Assembly: GCA_002319885.1 (NCBI GenBank)
Contig: DCFT01000085.1
Location: 1-26,697 of the forward strand
Length of the DNA: 26,697 nucleotides
Direction: 5' to 3'
Origin: Bacteroidales bacterium UBA1797
Lineage (GTDB): Bacteria > Bacteroidota > Bacteroidia > Bacteroidales > VadinHA17
Made by a program: the position numbers and the translations under genes. The number at the start of each line of letters is the position of its first letter. Position 1 is the stretch's first letter. Positions 16,834-24,538 of the stretch are shown piece by piece. The notes under the pieces were generated by a model that had not been told where the DNA came from, searched no databases, and saw only the letters and a program-made list of their open reading frames with translations.

Positions 16834-18366
16834 TCAGCCAAGTTTACCTACCTCCTTCTCGACTTCGACAAGTATTTCACACGACTTAACAAGCTTCTTC
16901 ATTGTTGTATGGTCGTGATAAAGAGGCCGGTCTATATCGAGAAAGTCTATGTGCTCCCTGATAACTTCCCATGCCTTCTGCACACCATTCCCGAATCTGT
17001 ACTCTTCCTTTCTGAAGTCAAGAGCCTGAGCAGCAGCCATAAATTCAATGCCCAGAATACCATAAGCGTTATCGAGTATCTGGAAATTCTTAATAGCTGT
17101 ATTCATTCCCATTGATACAAAGTCCTCCTGGTCAGCCGCAGCAGGAATTGACTGTATTGATGCGGGAGCAGACAGAATCCTCTGTTCAACGATCATCATA
17201 TCGGCTGTATACTGACTGAGCATAAGTCCTGAAAACATTCCTGCTCCTTTAGTAAGGAAAGCTGGGAGTCCAACACTCAATGCCGGGTTATTTAACCTGT
17301 TCATCCTCCTTTCAGACAATACACTTACCATTGTGATGCATGCTCCTGCCATATCCATCGGAACCGATACAGGTGATCCCTGGAAATTAGCTCCGGAAAG
17401 CTGAATGTTCCGATCGGGGAAAAAGATAGGGTTATCACCTACTCCATTAAGTTCTATCTCTACCTGTGAACGCGCGTAGGCGAGTGCATCATGTGCCGCA
17501 CCAATTACCTGTGGTGTTGAACGCATAGAGTACGCATCCTGAACCTTGCTCTTTACTTTTCCTTCTTTCAGGTCACCACCGCTAACGCAAAGATTAATTG
17601 CATTTGCACTCCTGACAGCCCCTTTGAATCCTCTAACCTCGTGAAGCAATGGGGTATAAGGTTTCATGTTTGCTTTGAGAGCTTCGAGCGACATTGATGT
17701 GGCTATTTCAGCTTGTTTGAGCCAGTTATTGGCATCATAAAGAAAAATAGCGCTCATTGCAGTAAGAACATTTGAGCCGTTTATAGTGGCAAGCCCGTCG
17801 CGTGCCATGAGTCCAGGGATGGGTATCCCTGCCATCTCCATAGCCTCTTTACCGCTCATTAGCTCCCCCTGATAATAAGCCTCTCCTTCACCCATCAGAA
17901 GGAGTGCAATCTGGGACATCGGGGCCAGATCACCGCTTGCTCCCACCGATCCCTTCTGGCATACATAAGGTGTAACGCACTTGTTCAGCATCGCCACCAG
18001 GGTCTCAGTAATTATAAGCCGGTTTCCTGAGTTACCATGAGCATGTACATTTATCCTTCCAAGCATTGCACCCCTTACATATTCAAGCGGGGCAGGATCA
18101 CCAATCCCGGCGGCATGGTTATATACAAGATATTTCTGAAAATCTTTTATCTGGTCATCGTTTAAGACAACTTCCGAAAATTCTCCAATACCTGTATTCA
18201 CGCCATACATGATCTCATGTGCATCAATCTTTCTTTCAAGCATTGCTCTGCATAGGTTAATCCTCTCCCTTGCTTCGGGATGAAGCTCTACTTTTTGTCC
18301 ATGACGTGCAACATTTACTATATCTTCAATTGTCAGGTTCGATCCTGTAATAATTAACTTGTCCAT
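16834..18366 (-). CDS. hutH: Histidine ammonia-lyase (HAL/PAL/TAL superfamily)
   Basis: A 510-residue cytoplasmic lyase that removes ammonia from histidine to give urocanate. Visible features: active-site Tyr-54 in YGVNTGIGE; the Ala143-Ser144-Gly145 triad in SVGASGDLAPM that forms the MIO electrophile; NGSN at 196-199; YSMRSTPQVIGA at 279-290; and QED at 413-415. His-84 in YNHAAG lines up with the histidine that favours histidine over tyrosine in bacterial HutH, so I call HAL. QED is followed by Phe where many HutH proteins have His. No hutU, hutI or glutamate formiminotransferase gene lies nearby, so a tyrosine lyase or aminomutase role is not excluded. It stands alone on the minus strand, with the ATG at 18366 giving a normal N-terminus. 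Confidence 0.88.
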   Translation of the reverse strand: MDKLIITGSNLTIEDIVNVARHGQKVELHPEARERINLCRAMLERKIDAHEIMYGVNTGIGEFSEVVLNDDQIKDFQKYLVYNHAAGIGDPAPLEYVRGAMLGRINVHAHGNSGNRLIITETLVAMLNKCVTPYVCQKGSVGASGDLAPMSQIALLLMGEGEAYYQGELMSGKEAMEMAGIPIPGLMARDGLATINGSNVLTAMSAIFLYDANNWLKQAEIATSMSLEALKANMKPYTPLLHEVRGFKGAVRSANAINLCVSGGDLKEGKVKSKVQDAYSMRSTPQVIGAAHDALAYARSQVEIELNGVGDNPIFFPDRNIQLSGANFQGSPVSVPMDMAGACITMVSVLSERRMNRLNNPALSVGLPAFLTKGAGMFSGLMLSQYTADMMIVEQRILSAPASIQSIPAAADQEDFVSMGMNTAIKNFQILDNAYGILGIEFMAAAQALDFRKEEYRFGNGVQKAWEVIREHIDFLDIDRPLYHDHTTMKKLVKSCEILVEVEKEVGKLG

Positions 18367-18710
18367 ATCAATATTTTTTAGTGAAATTTTTATCAGATAG
18401 CAGCCATCCGGATATATTAATACCTGATGTTATTCCTGCTTTTATTAAAGTGTTGGGTAAATAGGGTCTCAGAACGACCTAAAACAGACCGGCGCGGTTA
18501 ACTTTTATTTTATATTCCAGCACCATATTTCTCATACAAGAAATTTTTTATAAAAGTATATAAATTAATCAACAATTCTACGATTAAGCTAAGAATTACT
18601 TCCTATACATGCATTTCAGTTATCTCCCTATCGCACCTCCTGAAGCGTCCTGAACATACTATGCAACAGTAAAATAATTGCAAATTACTTTTTTCTAGTA
18701 ATTATCCCTG
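18367..18710. other. Intergenic region, 344 bp
   Basis: Spacer upstream of the minus-strand ammonia-lyase gene and downstream of the oxidoreductase gene. It holds a weak A/T-rich inverted repeat at 18683-18703 (AATTACT/AGTAATT), too weak to call a terminator. No exact Bacteroidota -7 box is seen for the lyase gene, and there is no convincing small gene. Confidence 0.45.
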
Positions 18711-19829
18711 CTAATTTTCAAATTGTACTGTTTTACCAGTTTTAGCCGATTCTCTGGCAGCATTTAAAATTTTAACAACGATGAGGTTGTTTCTGAGGGA
18801 GTACGGATCATAATCAGTCATTTTAATTTCCCCGTTTATCACATCCGCAAAATAGGAAAATGGATCTACATAAACAGGAATATCTTTTGAAGTGACCTGT
18901 CTGGTAATCTCAGTATCCATTTTCCCGCTCCTTAAACGAAGAGTATTATTATTTACAGCAATAATATAGCCCGAATTACCATAAATTTCCATGTCCTTCC
19001 TGCTGAATGGCCAGTTCCATGAAGCCATTATAATGCATTGGGCATCGGGATAATTGATAATAATGGTTGCATCATCATCCACCTTGGGGTAAATTTCCGG
19101 TTTAAACTGCCGGGTTACAGCCGTAACTGAAACAGGTTCCTTGCCTTTCATTAAATAAGTCATCAGATTTGCACCGTAACAACCAAAATCTATCAATGCG
19201 CCACCACCATTCTGAACCGGGTCGGTAAGCCAATCGAGAAATTCTTTATTGACCCCGATTTCTTTTGGTCCCTGGTGACCGTCATGAACAACCACTTTTT
19301 TTATACTGCCTATTAAATTACTATCATTAACCAATTGAAACGACTTTGCAGTTGTCGGATACCATGATGTTTCGTAATCAGTAAGAAGGTAAATATGGTA
19401 TTTACCGGCAAGTTCTTCCATCTTTTCGGCATGTTCGACATTAGTGGCAAGCGGCTTTTCGACCATAACATGAATACCTCTCGGAGCACAGGCTTCAACT
19501 ACCGACATGTGATCGTAAATAGATCCGAATGCACAGACAGCTTCAGGTTTAACTGAATCGAGCATTTTGCTCAAATCATTAAAAATTATCTTTGGACAGA
19601 AGTTATAGGTTTTAGCATATCGCAGGGCTAATTCCAGATTGGGTTCATAAATTCCCACAAGTTTAAAATCAGACTTGTTTTTTCTTCCAAGTATAAATGA
19701 AGCATGCCCATGTGTCACTCCGGCAATGGCTAAACGGATGGGTGCTTTAGAAGGTTCCTGCGCCCGTATATTTAACAAGGAAACCAATGAGAGAAGGAGG
19801 AAAAGGATGTAATATTTAAAGTTTCTCAT
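18711..19829 (-). CDS. Exported Gfo/Idh/MocA-family oxidoreductase
   Basis: A 372-residue member of the NAD(P)-dependent sugar oxidoreductase family. An N-terminal Sec-type signal peptide (YYILFLLLSLVSLLNIRAQ) predicts export, which is odd for a dinucleotide-using enzyme but occurs in Bacteroidota glycan loci. The Rossmann part starts IRLAIAGVTHGHASFIL (31-47); the usual G-x-G-x-x-G loop is altered to GVTHGH. The family EKP motif is present (VEKPLA, 123-128), then the C-terminal alpha/beta domain with NGGGALIDFGCYG at 207-219. It is last in the run GH42 - GH30 - this gene (78-base gap). Likely roles are oxidation or epimerisation of a released sugar, or NAD-dependent glycosidase chemistry as in GH109. 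The substrate is unknown. Confidence 0.87.
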   Translation of the reverse strand: MRNFKYYILFLLLSLVSLLNIRAQEPSKAPIRLAIAGVTHGHASFILGRKNKSDFKLVGIYEPNLELALRYAKTYNFCPKIIFNDLSKMLDSVKPEAVCAFGSIYDHMSVVEACAPRGIHVMVEKPLATNVEHAEKMEELAGKYHIYLLTDYETSWYPTTAKSFQLVNDSNLIGSIKKVVVHDGHQGPKEIGVNKEFLDWLTDPVQNGGGALIDFGCYGANLMTYLMKGKEPVSVTAVTRQFKPEIYPKVDDDATIIINYPDAQCIIMASWNWPFSRKDMEIYGNSGYIIAVNNNTLRLRSGKMDTEITRQVTSKDIPVYVDPFSYFADVINGEIKMTDYDPYSLRNNLIVVKILNAARESAKTGKTVQFEN

Positions 19830-19907
19830 AACATTGAGCTTTTTAACAATTTAATTACTGTACAGATATGCAACTAAGGTAAGGACAAATGAAATTCTTT
19901 TCTCCGT

Positions 19908-21332
19908 TTAATTAATAATAAAAGTATTGATTGAATCAGCTTTTAATAACGGATCAATCTCTTTATTGCCAATTTTAATATTGATTTTTTTATCAGATTT
20001 ATCTTCATTTCTTACAACAAGAACAATGCTCGCGTCAGGGTTAACAAATGCAAGCAAATTATCATTCATACCACTGGTTTCAAGAAGTCTGGCACCGGCC
20101 ATAACAAAATGGCTCACATGTTTGAGCAGATAATATTCAAAATTGTACATGTATGATTTCCGTTGTTTATCCACGCTAATGAGCGAATTCTGGCGCCATC
20201 CCCAACGGCTGATCCCATCCTTGTCAAGAGCAAGATTCCAGTACATATAACCGTTTGCGCCATTCAGAAGATAGTGTTTCATAAGTGACCAGGCATAGGA
20301 GCAATATGTCCAGTCGTTTTTGCCATCACCGCATTCCTGCTCAGATTGATAGAGTTCCATCTCAGGATATTTTTTATGGGCTGCTGCTATGGCACCTTTA
20401 CCCGCCCATTGAAATCCAATGCCTTTAATGTATTGACCCGCCAGAGGGTCATTCATTATAGTATCAATCAGTGAAATATCCGGGCGCTCCATGGTGCCAA
20501 ACATAATCTGAACCTTAAGCTTCTCCATAGCAGGTCCCAGGTAGGAGCCAATAAACTTTGCCAGACCGCCTGCAGTCCAGGTACATGAAGGAAAAATCTG
20601 GCATGAATTGAACTCATTCTGAGGCATTATTGCAGAGATTTGTATTCCCTGTCCATTATAAGCTTCAATAAATTTCGAGAAGTAAAGCGCGTAGGCTTTG
20701 AAATACTTATCCTTCTGGATAAATAAGTCAGCTCCCTCATAACCCTGGTTATTTTTAGTAAGTCCGTTTTGAAATCTTTTATCTATATCCGGTCCAGTAC
20801 TGGCACAACCATAGTGTTTATTCCATTTCAACCACGATGGAGGACTCCATGGAGATGCCCAGATGATAAGATCAGGATTGTATTTTTCAGCGTTTCTAAT
20901 AAACGGGACAAGAGTTTGCAAATCATTGGCTATACTGAAGTTCTTCATCTCAAAATCACCTTCAGTTTCGTCATATGAATACCAGTCACGTGCAAAATCG
21001 TTCGCACCAACAGGCATACGGCATATTCTGAAATTAGCGCCCACTCCCGGAGCAAACAATTCCTTCATCACAGATTCTCGATCAGCAACACTGAGTGAGT
21101 TTAATGAAGTCCAGCCCAACTCGTTAAAACAAGCGCCAAAACCGTCAATCCTCTGTTTTGGTTTATCCGTAAGAATTATTATGTCAGAAATCTGGGAAGA
21201 TGATGTAGTAAATAATCCATTTTGGGTGACCCATTGTGAAGACTCAGTAGAAGAGATCCATTCAACCGGCTTTTGAGCAGTTAATGAAAATGCCACCAGA
21301 CATATTGAGAAGGATAAAAGTATCTTATTCAT
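19908..21332 (-). CDS. GH30-family glycoside hydrolase (exported)
   Basis: A 474-residue retaining glycosidase. Signal peptide MNKILLSFSICLVAFSLTAQ. The catalytic (beta/alpha)8 barrel with its side beta domain shows IDGFGACFNELGW (62-74), FRICRMPVGANDF (101-113), IIWASPWSPPSWLKWN (156-171), the acid/base Glu-240 in IMPQNEF, and the nucleophile most likely Glu-331 in LYQSEQECG, followed by GYMYWNLALD near 361-370. The C-terminal beta segment ends in DSINTFIIN. The layout is that of clan GH-A family 30. Known activities in the family include beta-glucosylceramidase, beta-1,6-glucanase, beta-xylosidase and endo-beta-1,6-galactanase; the sequence alone does not choose, though the adjacent beta-galactosidase makes a galactan plausible. 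It lies 28 bases after the GH42-like gene, in one operon. Confidence 0.93.
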   Translation of the reverse strand: MNKILLSFSICLVAFSLTAQKPVEWISSTESSQWVTQNGLFTTSSSQISDIIILTDKPKQRIDGFGACFNELGWTSLNSLSVADRESVMKELFAPGVGANFRICRMPVGANDFARDWYSYDETEGDFEMKNFSIANDLQTLVPFIRNAEKYNPDLIIWASPWSPPSWLKWNKHYGCASTGPDIDKRFQNGLTKNNQGYEGADLFIQKDKYFKAYALYFSKFIEAYNGQGIQISAIMPQNEFNSCQIFPSCTWTAGGLAKFIGSYLGPAMEKLKVQIMFGTMERPDISLIDTIMNDPLAGQYIKGIGFQWAGKGAIAAAHKKYPEMELYQSEQECGDGKNDWTYCSYAWSLMKHYLLNGANGYMYWNLALDKDGISRWGWRQNSLISVDKQRKSYMYNFEYYLLKHVSHFVMAGARLLETSGMNDNLLAFVNPDASIVLVVRNEDKSDKKINIKIGNKEIDPLLKADSINTFIIN

Positions 21333-21360
21333 TTGATCTTAATATTATCTTGTAGAAAAG

Positions 21361-23433
21361 CTATTCTTCCATAATTAAAAGATCCCATGGTTTCAGGGTT
21401 ATTCTATCACCTTTTTTTATTGGTTTATTTGTCAACAGATCTGTCCCATTTGCATAAGCTAAAACGAATGACTGTTCCGTATTTGAATAGTTCAGATAAT
21501 ATCGGATAGTTTTTCCCATATCATTAGTTCCGTATTTCATAACCAGTGGATAGGATAATTCATTGTTTTTATCAAGCAACCCTGTTTCTAAAGCTTTTTC
21601 CGACACTATTTTTGATTGAATTTCATCTGTCAGCAGGCACCCTTCGTAAATAAAGCTCCCTTTACCATATTTATTTTCAACTACGGCAGGATACTTTCCA
21701 AAAAAAGGATCATCATACAAGGCGATCGGTTTTGCTGTTTCAGGTATAATATATTCGGCCCAGTCTTTTGCATGGTTCTGTTCATCACTAACTTTAAAGG
21801 GATCATCACGAAGCGGAATTGGTTTAATATTTGAAAACTCCTGATAATAAAATCCTGCAGCTTCGCGTAGCGGTCCCGGAGCTTTTATATGCCTGACCAC
21901 TGAGTTTTCATCACAAAATCCGCTTTTTACTGACATAATCACATGACCACCATTTTTCACAAAATCTGATATCTTTTTAAGCAGAGAATCGCTTGCAATA
22001 TATAAAGGAGGAACAAGTAAAAGCGTGTAACCGGTAAAGTCAGCATTTTCTGCCATCACAAAATCAACTCCTATGTTCTGCCTGAAAGCAGCACGGTGCA
22101 TTTGCCGTAACACTTCCATGTAAGCATCGCCATCTTTAAAAGGCATATAGCCTAAGCCAAATTCCGAATCACGACTATATAAAATAGCAGTTTTATTTTT
22201 AATCTTCAGATTTACAAGTTTTGAACCTATTTTCTTAAGTTCATGGGCTGTCAGGCTAACCTCATTATAAAACCTGTTTGGTTCAAGATCATGTGACAGC
22301 ACTCCTTTCCAATAAGTCTCCTGACCATAGTGAATGGAATGCCAGTGCCAGTATTCAACCATATTTGCACCGCCGGCAATATGAGAATAAACGAACAGTC
22401 TCGCCTGTCCGTCAAAAGGAGGATACTGCCCTTTCGAATCCCAGCCGATTGTCTGAGCGTTGGTTTCTGTGATCAGATGATTGGTTTTCTTCAGGCTTCT
22501 GAAAAAATCGTCGGCCCACATCACGTCCTCACCAGTTACATCATTCTGACTTCCATGATAAATGTTTAAAGAAGGCATATCAAGCTTCTGGTCGGCTGCT
22601 AATTGATCGACACTGCTGATCCATGGCATAAAATCGTGTGTAATAAACTGGTCAGGACGTTTGTATTCAGCTACAATCCCCGCCTGCCAGGTTATGAAAC
22701 CGGCAACTTCTTTGACAGTGTACCTGTCCCATTCAAGTTTATACGATGGATTGGTAGCGCTTGCTCTTGTCGGAAATTCATCCCAGCCATTAAGGGTCAT
22801 TCCCCAGTAATTCAGTCCCCACAATGTGTTAAGCGTATCGGTGGTTTTGTATTTCTTTTTCATATAATCAACGAAGCCTCTGAAATAGTCGTAATTAGCA
22901 GTACCATAATCATGAGTTTCATTATCAACCTGGTAACCTATAATAGCAGGATTTTTTGCATAATGCTCCATCATTTTCCTGATGATACGTTCGGAATAAA
23001 ACAGGTAGGTCGGATTTGTGATATCAAAATTCTGACGTATTCCATAACTTGCTTTTGAGCCATCGAGCCTTTCAACAAATACTTCAGGATGCTTCTTTGC
23101 CATCCAAGCGGGAATGGAATATGTTGGAGTTCCAAGAATGACTTTGATTCCCGCTTTTTGGAAACGATCGATAATACGATCCATCCAGGCAAATTCGAAA
23201 CGACCTTCTTCAGGTTCAAAAAGACTCCATGTAGATTCTCCCAGACGAACAACTGAAATCCCGGCATCCTGCATCATCTGAACATCCTTTTCAAGCCGTT
23301 CATATGGCATATACTCCTGATAGTATGCAACACCATATAAAACAGTGTTGAATTTTTGAGGCTGCGCATCAATGCTCGTTAAAACAAGCATTAACAGGGC
23401 TGAAAAAATAATGCAATTTTTAAATTCCTTCAT
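21361..23433 (-). CDS. GH42-like beta-galactosidase (exported)
   Basis: A 690-residue enzyme that would release terminal beta-linked galactose from oligosaccharides. The signal peptide ends at SIDAQ. The GH-A barrel begins YGVAYYQEYMPYERLEKD, with VRLGESTWSLFEPEEGRFEF and GTPTYSIPAWM. The acid/base is Glu-172 in YQVDNETHDYG and the nucleophile Glu-323 in LITETNAQTIGW. A glutamine-amidotransferase-like trimer domain follows (LLVPPLYIASDSLLKKISDFV, GGHVIMSVKSGF), then a short C-terminal beta domain ending LKPWDLLIMEE. This order is that of GH42. It is the first gene of the minus-strand group with GH30 and the oxidoreductase. Its start (ATG at 23433) gives a complete signal peptide. Galactan side chains of pectin are a plausible substrate, by inference. 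Confidence 0.93.
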   Translation of the reverse strand: MKEFKNCIIFSALLMLVLTSIDAQPQKFNTVLYGVAYYQEYMPYERLEKDVQMMQDAGISVVRLGESTWSLFEPEEGRFEFAWMDRIIDRFQKAGIKVILGTPTYSIPAWMAKKHPEVFVERLDGSKASYGIRQNFDITNPTYLFYSERIIRKMMEHYAKNPAIIGYQVDNETHDYGTANYDYFRGFVDYMKKKYKTTDTLNTLWGLNYWGMTLNGWDEFPTRASATNPSYKLEWDRYTVKEVAGFITWQAGIVAEYKRPDQFITHDFMPWISSVDQLAADQKLDMPSLNIYHGSQNDVTGEDVMWADDFFRSLKKTNHLITETNAQTIGWDSKGQYPPFDGQARLFVYSHIAGGANMVEYWHWHSIHYGQETYWKGVLSHDLEPNRFYNEVSLTAHELKKIGSKLVNLKIKNKTAILYSRDSEFGLGYMPFKDGDAYMEVLRQMHRAAFRQNIGVDFVMAENADFTGYTLLLVPPLYIASDSLLKKISDFVKNGGHVIMSVKSGFCDENSVVRHIKAPGPLREAAGFYYQEFSNIKPIPLRDDPFKVSDEQNHAKDWAEYIIPETAKPIALYDDPFFGKYPAVVENKYGKGSFIYEGCLLTDEIQSKIVSEKALETGLLDKNNELSYPLVMKYGTNDMGKTIRYYLNYSNTEQSFVLAYANGTDLLTNKPIKKGDRITLKPWDLLIMEE

Positions 23434-23680
23434 AAGATTTTTTTATTTTATTGAGGTTGTGATTCGCTTCATTCTGATGAAAAGTCATTTTTGTTATCTC
23501 AATTAGCAATAAGTAATTTTTCCCGGTATTCATCTTTCTGTTGCTTTTTGATTTAACCACAAAGAACACAAAGGTTAATACTAAGTTTCACAAAGGAGTT
23601 TTTCAAAAGAACTACATTATCTTAGTGGTTGTACCTGGTGATAGTTCCAGCTGAACAATGGCTCACATAAATTATAGAAT
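23434..23680. other. Intergenic spacer upstream of the GH42 operon
   Basis: This should hold the promoter of the GH42 operon, but I find no exact minus-strand TAnnTTTG. It contains the short dispersed repeat at 23555-23574, then a related degenerate stretch (CTAAGTTTCACAAAGGAG) to about 23600. No coding frame is supported. Confidence 0.4.
23555..23574 (+). repeat. Short dispersed repeat, copy 1
   Basis: AACCACAAAGAACACAAAGG. A second copy with 18 of 20 matches in the same orientation lies at 26655-26674. Motifs of this 'accac(a/t)aagaacacaaag' kind recur in intergenic DNA of many bacteria. Confidence 0.6.
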
Positions 23681-23780
23681 CTACTTTAAAACCACGCTTA
23701 CTTTTTCCCCTTCATGTTTTATTTTCAAAACTCCCCCTGTTGCCAAAGGCTTCCAGCTAAATCCTTCTGAATTTTAATCA
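23681..23780 (-). pseudogene. Remnant 3' end of a paralogue of the 24539-26155 gene
   Basis: Read on the minus strand, this stretch encodes NSEGFSWKPLATGG, then VLKIKHEGEKVSVVLK and a TAG stop at 23683-23681. The end of the neighbouring lipoprotein gene encodes KSEGYSWKPLATGG and VLKIKHEGEKISIFLK, also with TAG. Stops lie just upstream in the frame and the rest of the gene is absent, so this is a fragment. The central 57 bases are identical to the intact gene. The two ends differ but mostly keep the same or similar amino acids (Y/F, I/V, I/V, F/V), as expected for the tail of a once-functional paralogue. The decayed GIY-YIG gene abuts it on the right. Confidence 0.75.
23703..23759. repeat. 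57-bp perfect direct repeat, copy 1
   Basis: Identical over 57 bases to 24561-24617, in the same orientation and 858 bases apart. It lies in the pseudogene fragment at 23681-23780. Identity drops to about 70% immediately outside both edges. Confidence 0.9.
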
Positions 23781-24087
23781 ACCTATTCCTTTCGCTCTTT
23801 CATTGATATTCAATTCCTTCCATTCCTTATTAAGATTATTTATAAGTTCAATTTTTTTTGAGCGTGAATATCCCTTAATTTTGTTTTTTCCGCAATATGG
23901 CTAAATCAATGAAATCAAAGGACTCAAAATAAACCAGTTTATCTATGTTGTATTTTTTGGAAAATCCTTTAACTAGTTTTTGTTTATGCTCAAAACTCCT
24001 TCTCTCCAAATCATTTGTTACTCCTGTGTAAAGAACTTTATTGTAAGCATTCGTAATAATATAGACATAGTACATTTTTGTTCTCAT
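23778..24087 (-). pseudogene. Decayed GIY-YIG endonuclease gene
   Basis: From ATG 24087 (or 24075, giving MYYVYIITN) the frame encodes a short single-domain GIY-YIG protein: YVYIITN, LYTGVTNDLERRSFEHK, LVKGFSKKYNIDKLVYFESF, then stops at 23875 after AILRKKQN. Family members continue with an IK-G-x-x-R-x-K-K-I-E-L-I tail. That tail is here in another frame: skipping one A in the CAAAATT at 23877-23883 and one A in the A8 run (T8 at 23852-23859) gives IKGYSRSKK, IELINNLNKEWKELN, ending at TGA 23778. Two frameshifts therefore truncate the gene. The usual A-x-x-R-E-K glutamate also reads as Lys. A 70-residue product is possible but likely inactive. The upstream extension to 24144 is not family-like. 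Confidence 0.7.
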
Positions 24088-24166
24088 GACCTGGCATTTA
24101 TCCGATTTATCTATTTGTATTTCTAAATTAATTAATATTAGCAAATCTTCAGTTTCTAAGAAGAAG

Positions 24167-24181
24167 ATTTCTCGCTTCGTT
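24167..24181 (-). repeat. Partial HSERSEE-type repeat
   Basis: GATTTCTCGCTTCG differs by one base from the core of the repeat at 24280-24293 and lies in the same orientation. It looks like a decayed copy between the GIY-YIG remnant and the large palindrome. Confidence 0.5.
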
Positions 24182-24277
24182 TAACTCCTGATTGTATTTT
24201 ATAAGCAAAAATCCAGATCAAAGTCTCAGAATGATATTTGAATAAATCCCTTTTTATAATAATATCTATCTGAATAT

Positions 24278-24455
24278 GAGATTCCTCGCTTCGCTCGGAA
24301 TGACAGGATTGGTGGTTGGTAAAAGGTAAGAAGTGGCGATTCGCAGATTCATACTTCAAAAAAGATGATCAATGGTGCGAATCGCCACTTCTTACCCCTT
24401 TGACCTCCTCAATAGCTCTGTCATCCCGAGTCCGCCGGCTGGCGGACGAGGGATC
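24278..24455. repeat. ~178-bp interrupted palindrome with HSERSEE-type repeats at both ends
   Basis: The innermost arms 24325-24345 and 24376-24396 are perfect 21-base complements (GGTAAGAAGTGG followed by CGATTCGCA on the left) around a 30-base centre. Further out, 24281-24306 (CTCGGAATGACAG core) is the inverted counterpart of 24418-24454 (CTGTCATCCCGAG core). The right outer arm holds an extra small hairpin TCCGCC-GGCT-GGCGGA at 24431-24446. The whole is nearly symmetric about base 24361. In one frame the outer unit translates as CHSERSEES, a well-known spurious peptide from dispersed intergenic repeats. It probably folds as a long hairpin in RNA or single-stranded DNA. It also lies downstream of the lipoprotein gene, so it might act as a transcript end. 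Confidence 0.8.
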
Positions 24456-24485
24456 TTCAAATGCATTTCTGTAACTCTCTTTCAT

Positions 24486-24515
24486 GACATTCGAGCGCAT
24501 GCGAGGGATCTTCAA
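24486..24515 (+). repeat. Further HSERSEE-type repeat copy
   Basis: GACATTCGAGCGCATGCGAG, then GGATCTTCAA, shares the CGAGGGATCTTCAA end with the unit at 24418-24460, in the same orientation and about 54 bases later. A GCATGC palindrome sits in its core. It lies about 24 bases beyond the stop codon of the minus-strand lipoprotein gene. Confidence 0.55.
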
Positions 24516-24538
24516 CAAACCTGGGATGATAAAAGAAC

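Noticed and set aside
16729..17115. 128-codon plus-strand frame overlapping the end of the ammonia-lyase gene
   Set aside because: Mostly antisense to hutH; only its first 105 bases are outside it, and no family features are seen.
20863..21276. 137-codon plus-strand frame opposite the GH30 gene
   Set aside because: Antisense shadow with no recognisable features.
22603..23058. 151-codon plus-strand frame opposite the GH42 gene
   Set aside because: Antisense shadow of a gene with clear catalytic motifs.
24156..24359. 67-codon minus-strand frame containing CHSERSEESH
   Set aside because: The peptide is a translation of dispersed palindromic repeats; a second decayed unit forms its C-terminus. 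Not a gene.
24278..24520. CRISPR array
   Set aside because: Repeats are few, of different lengths, inverted relative to each other and unevenly spaced; no cas genes are present.
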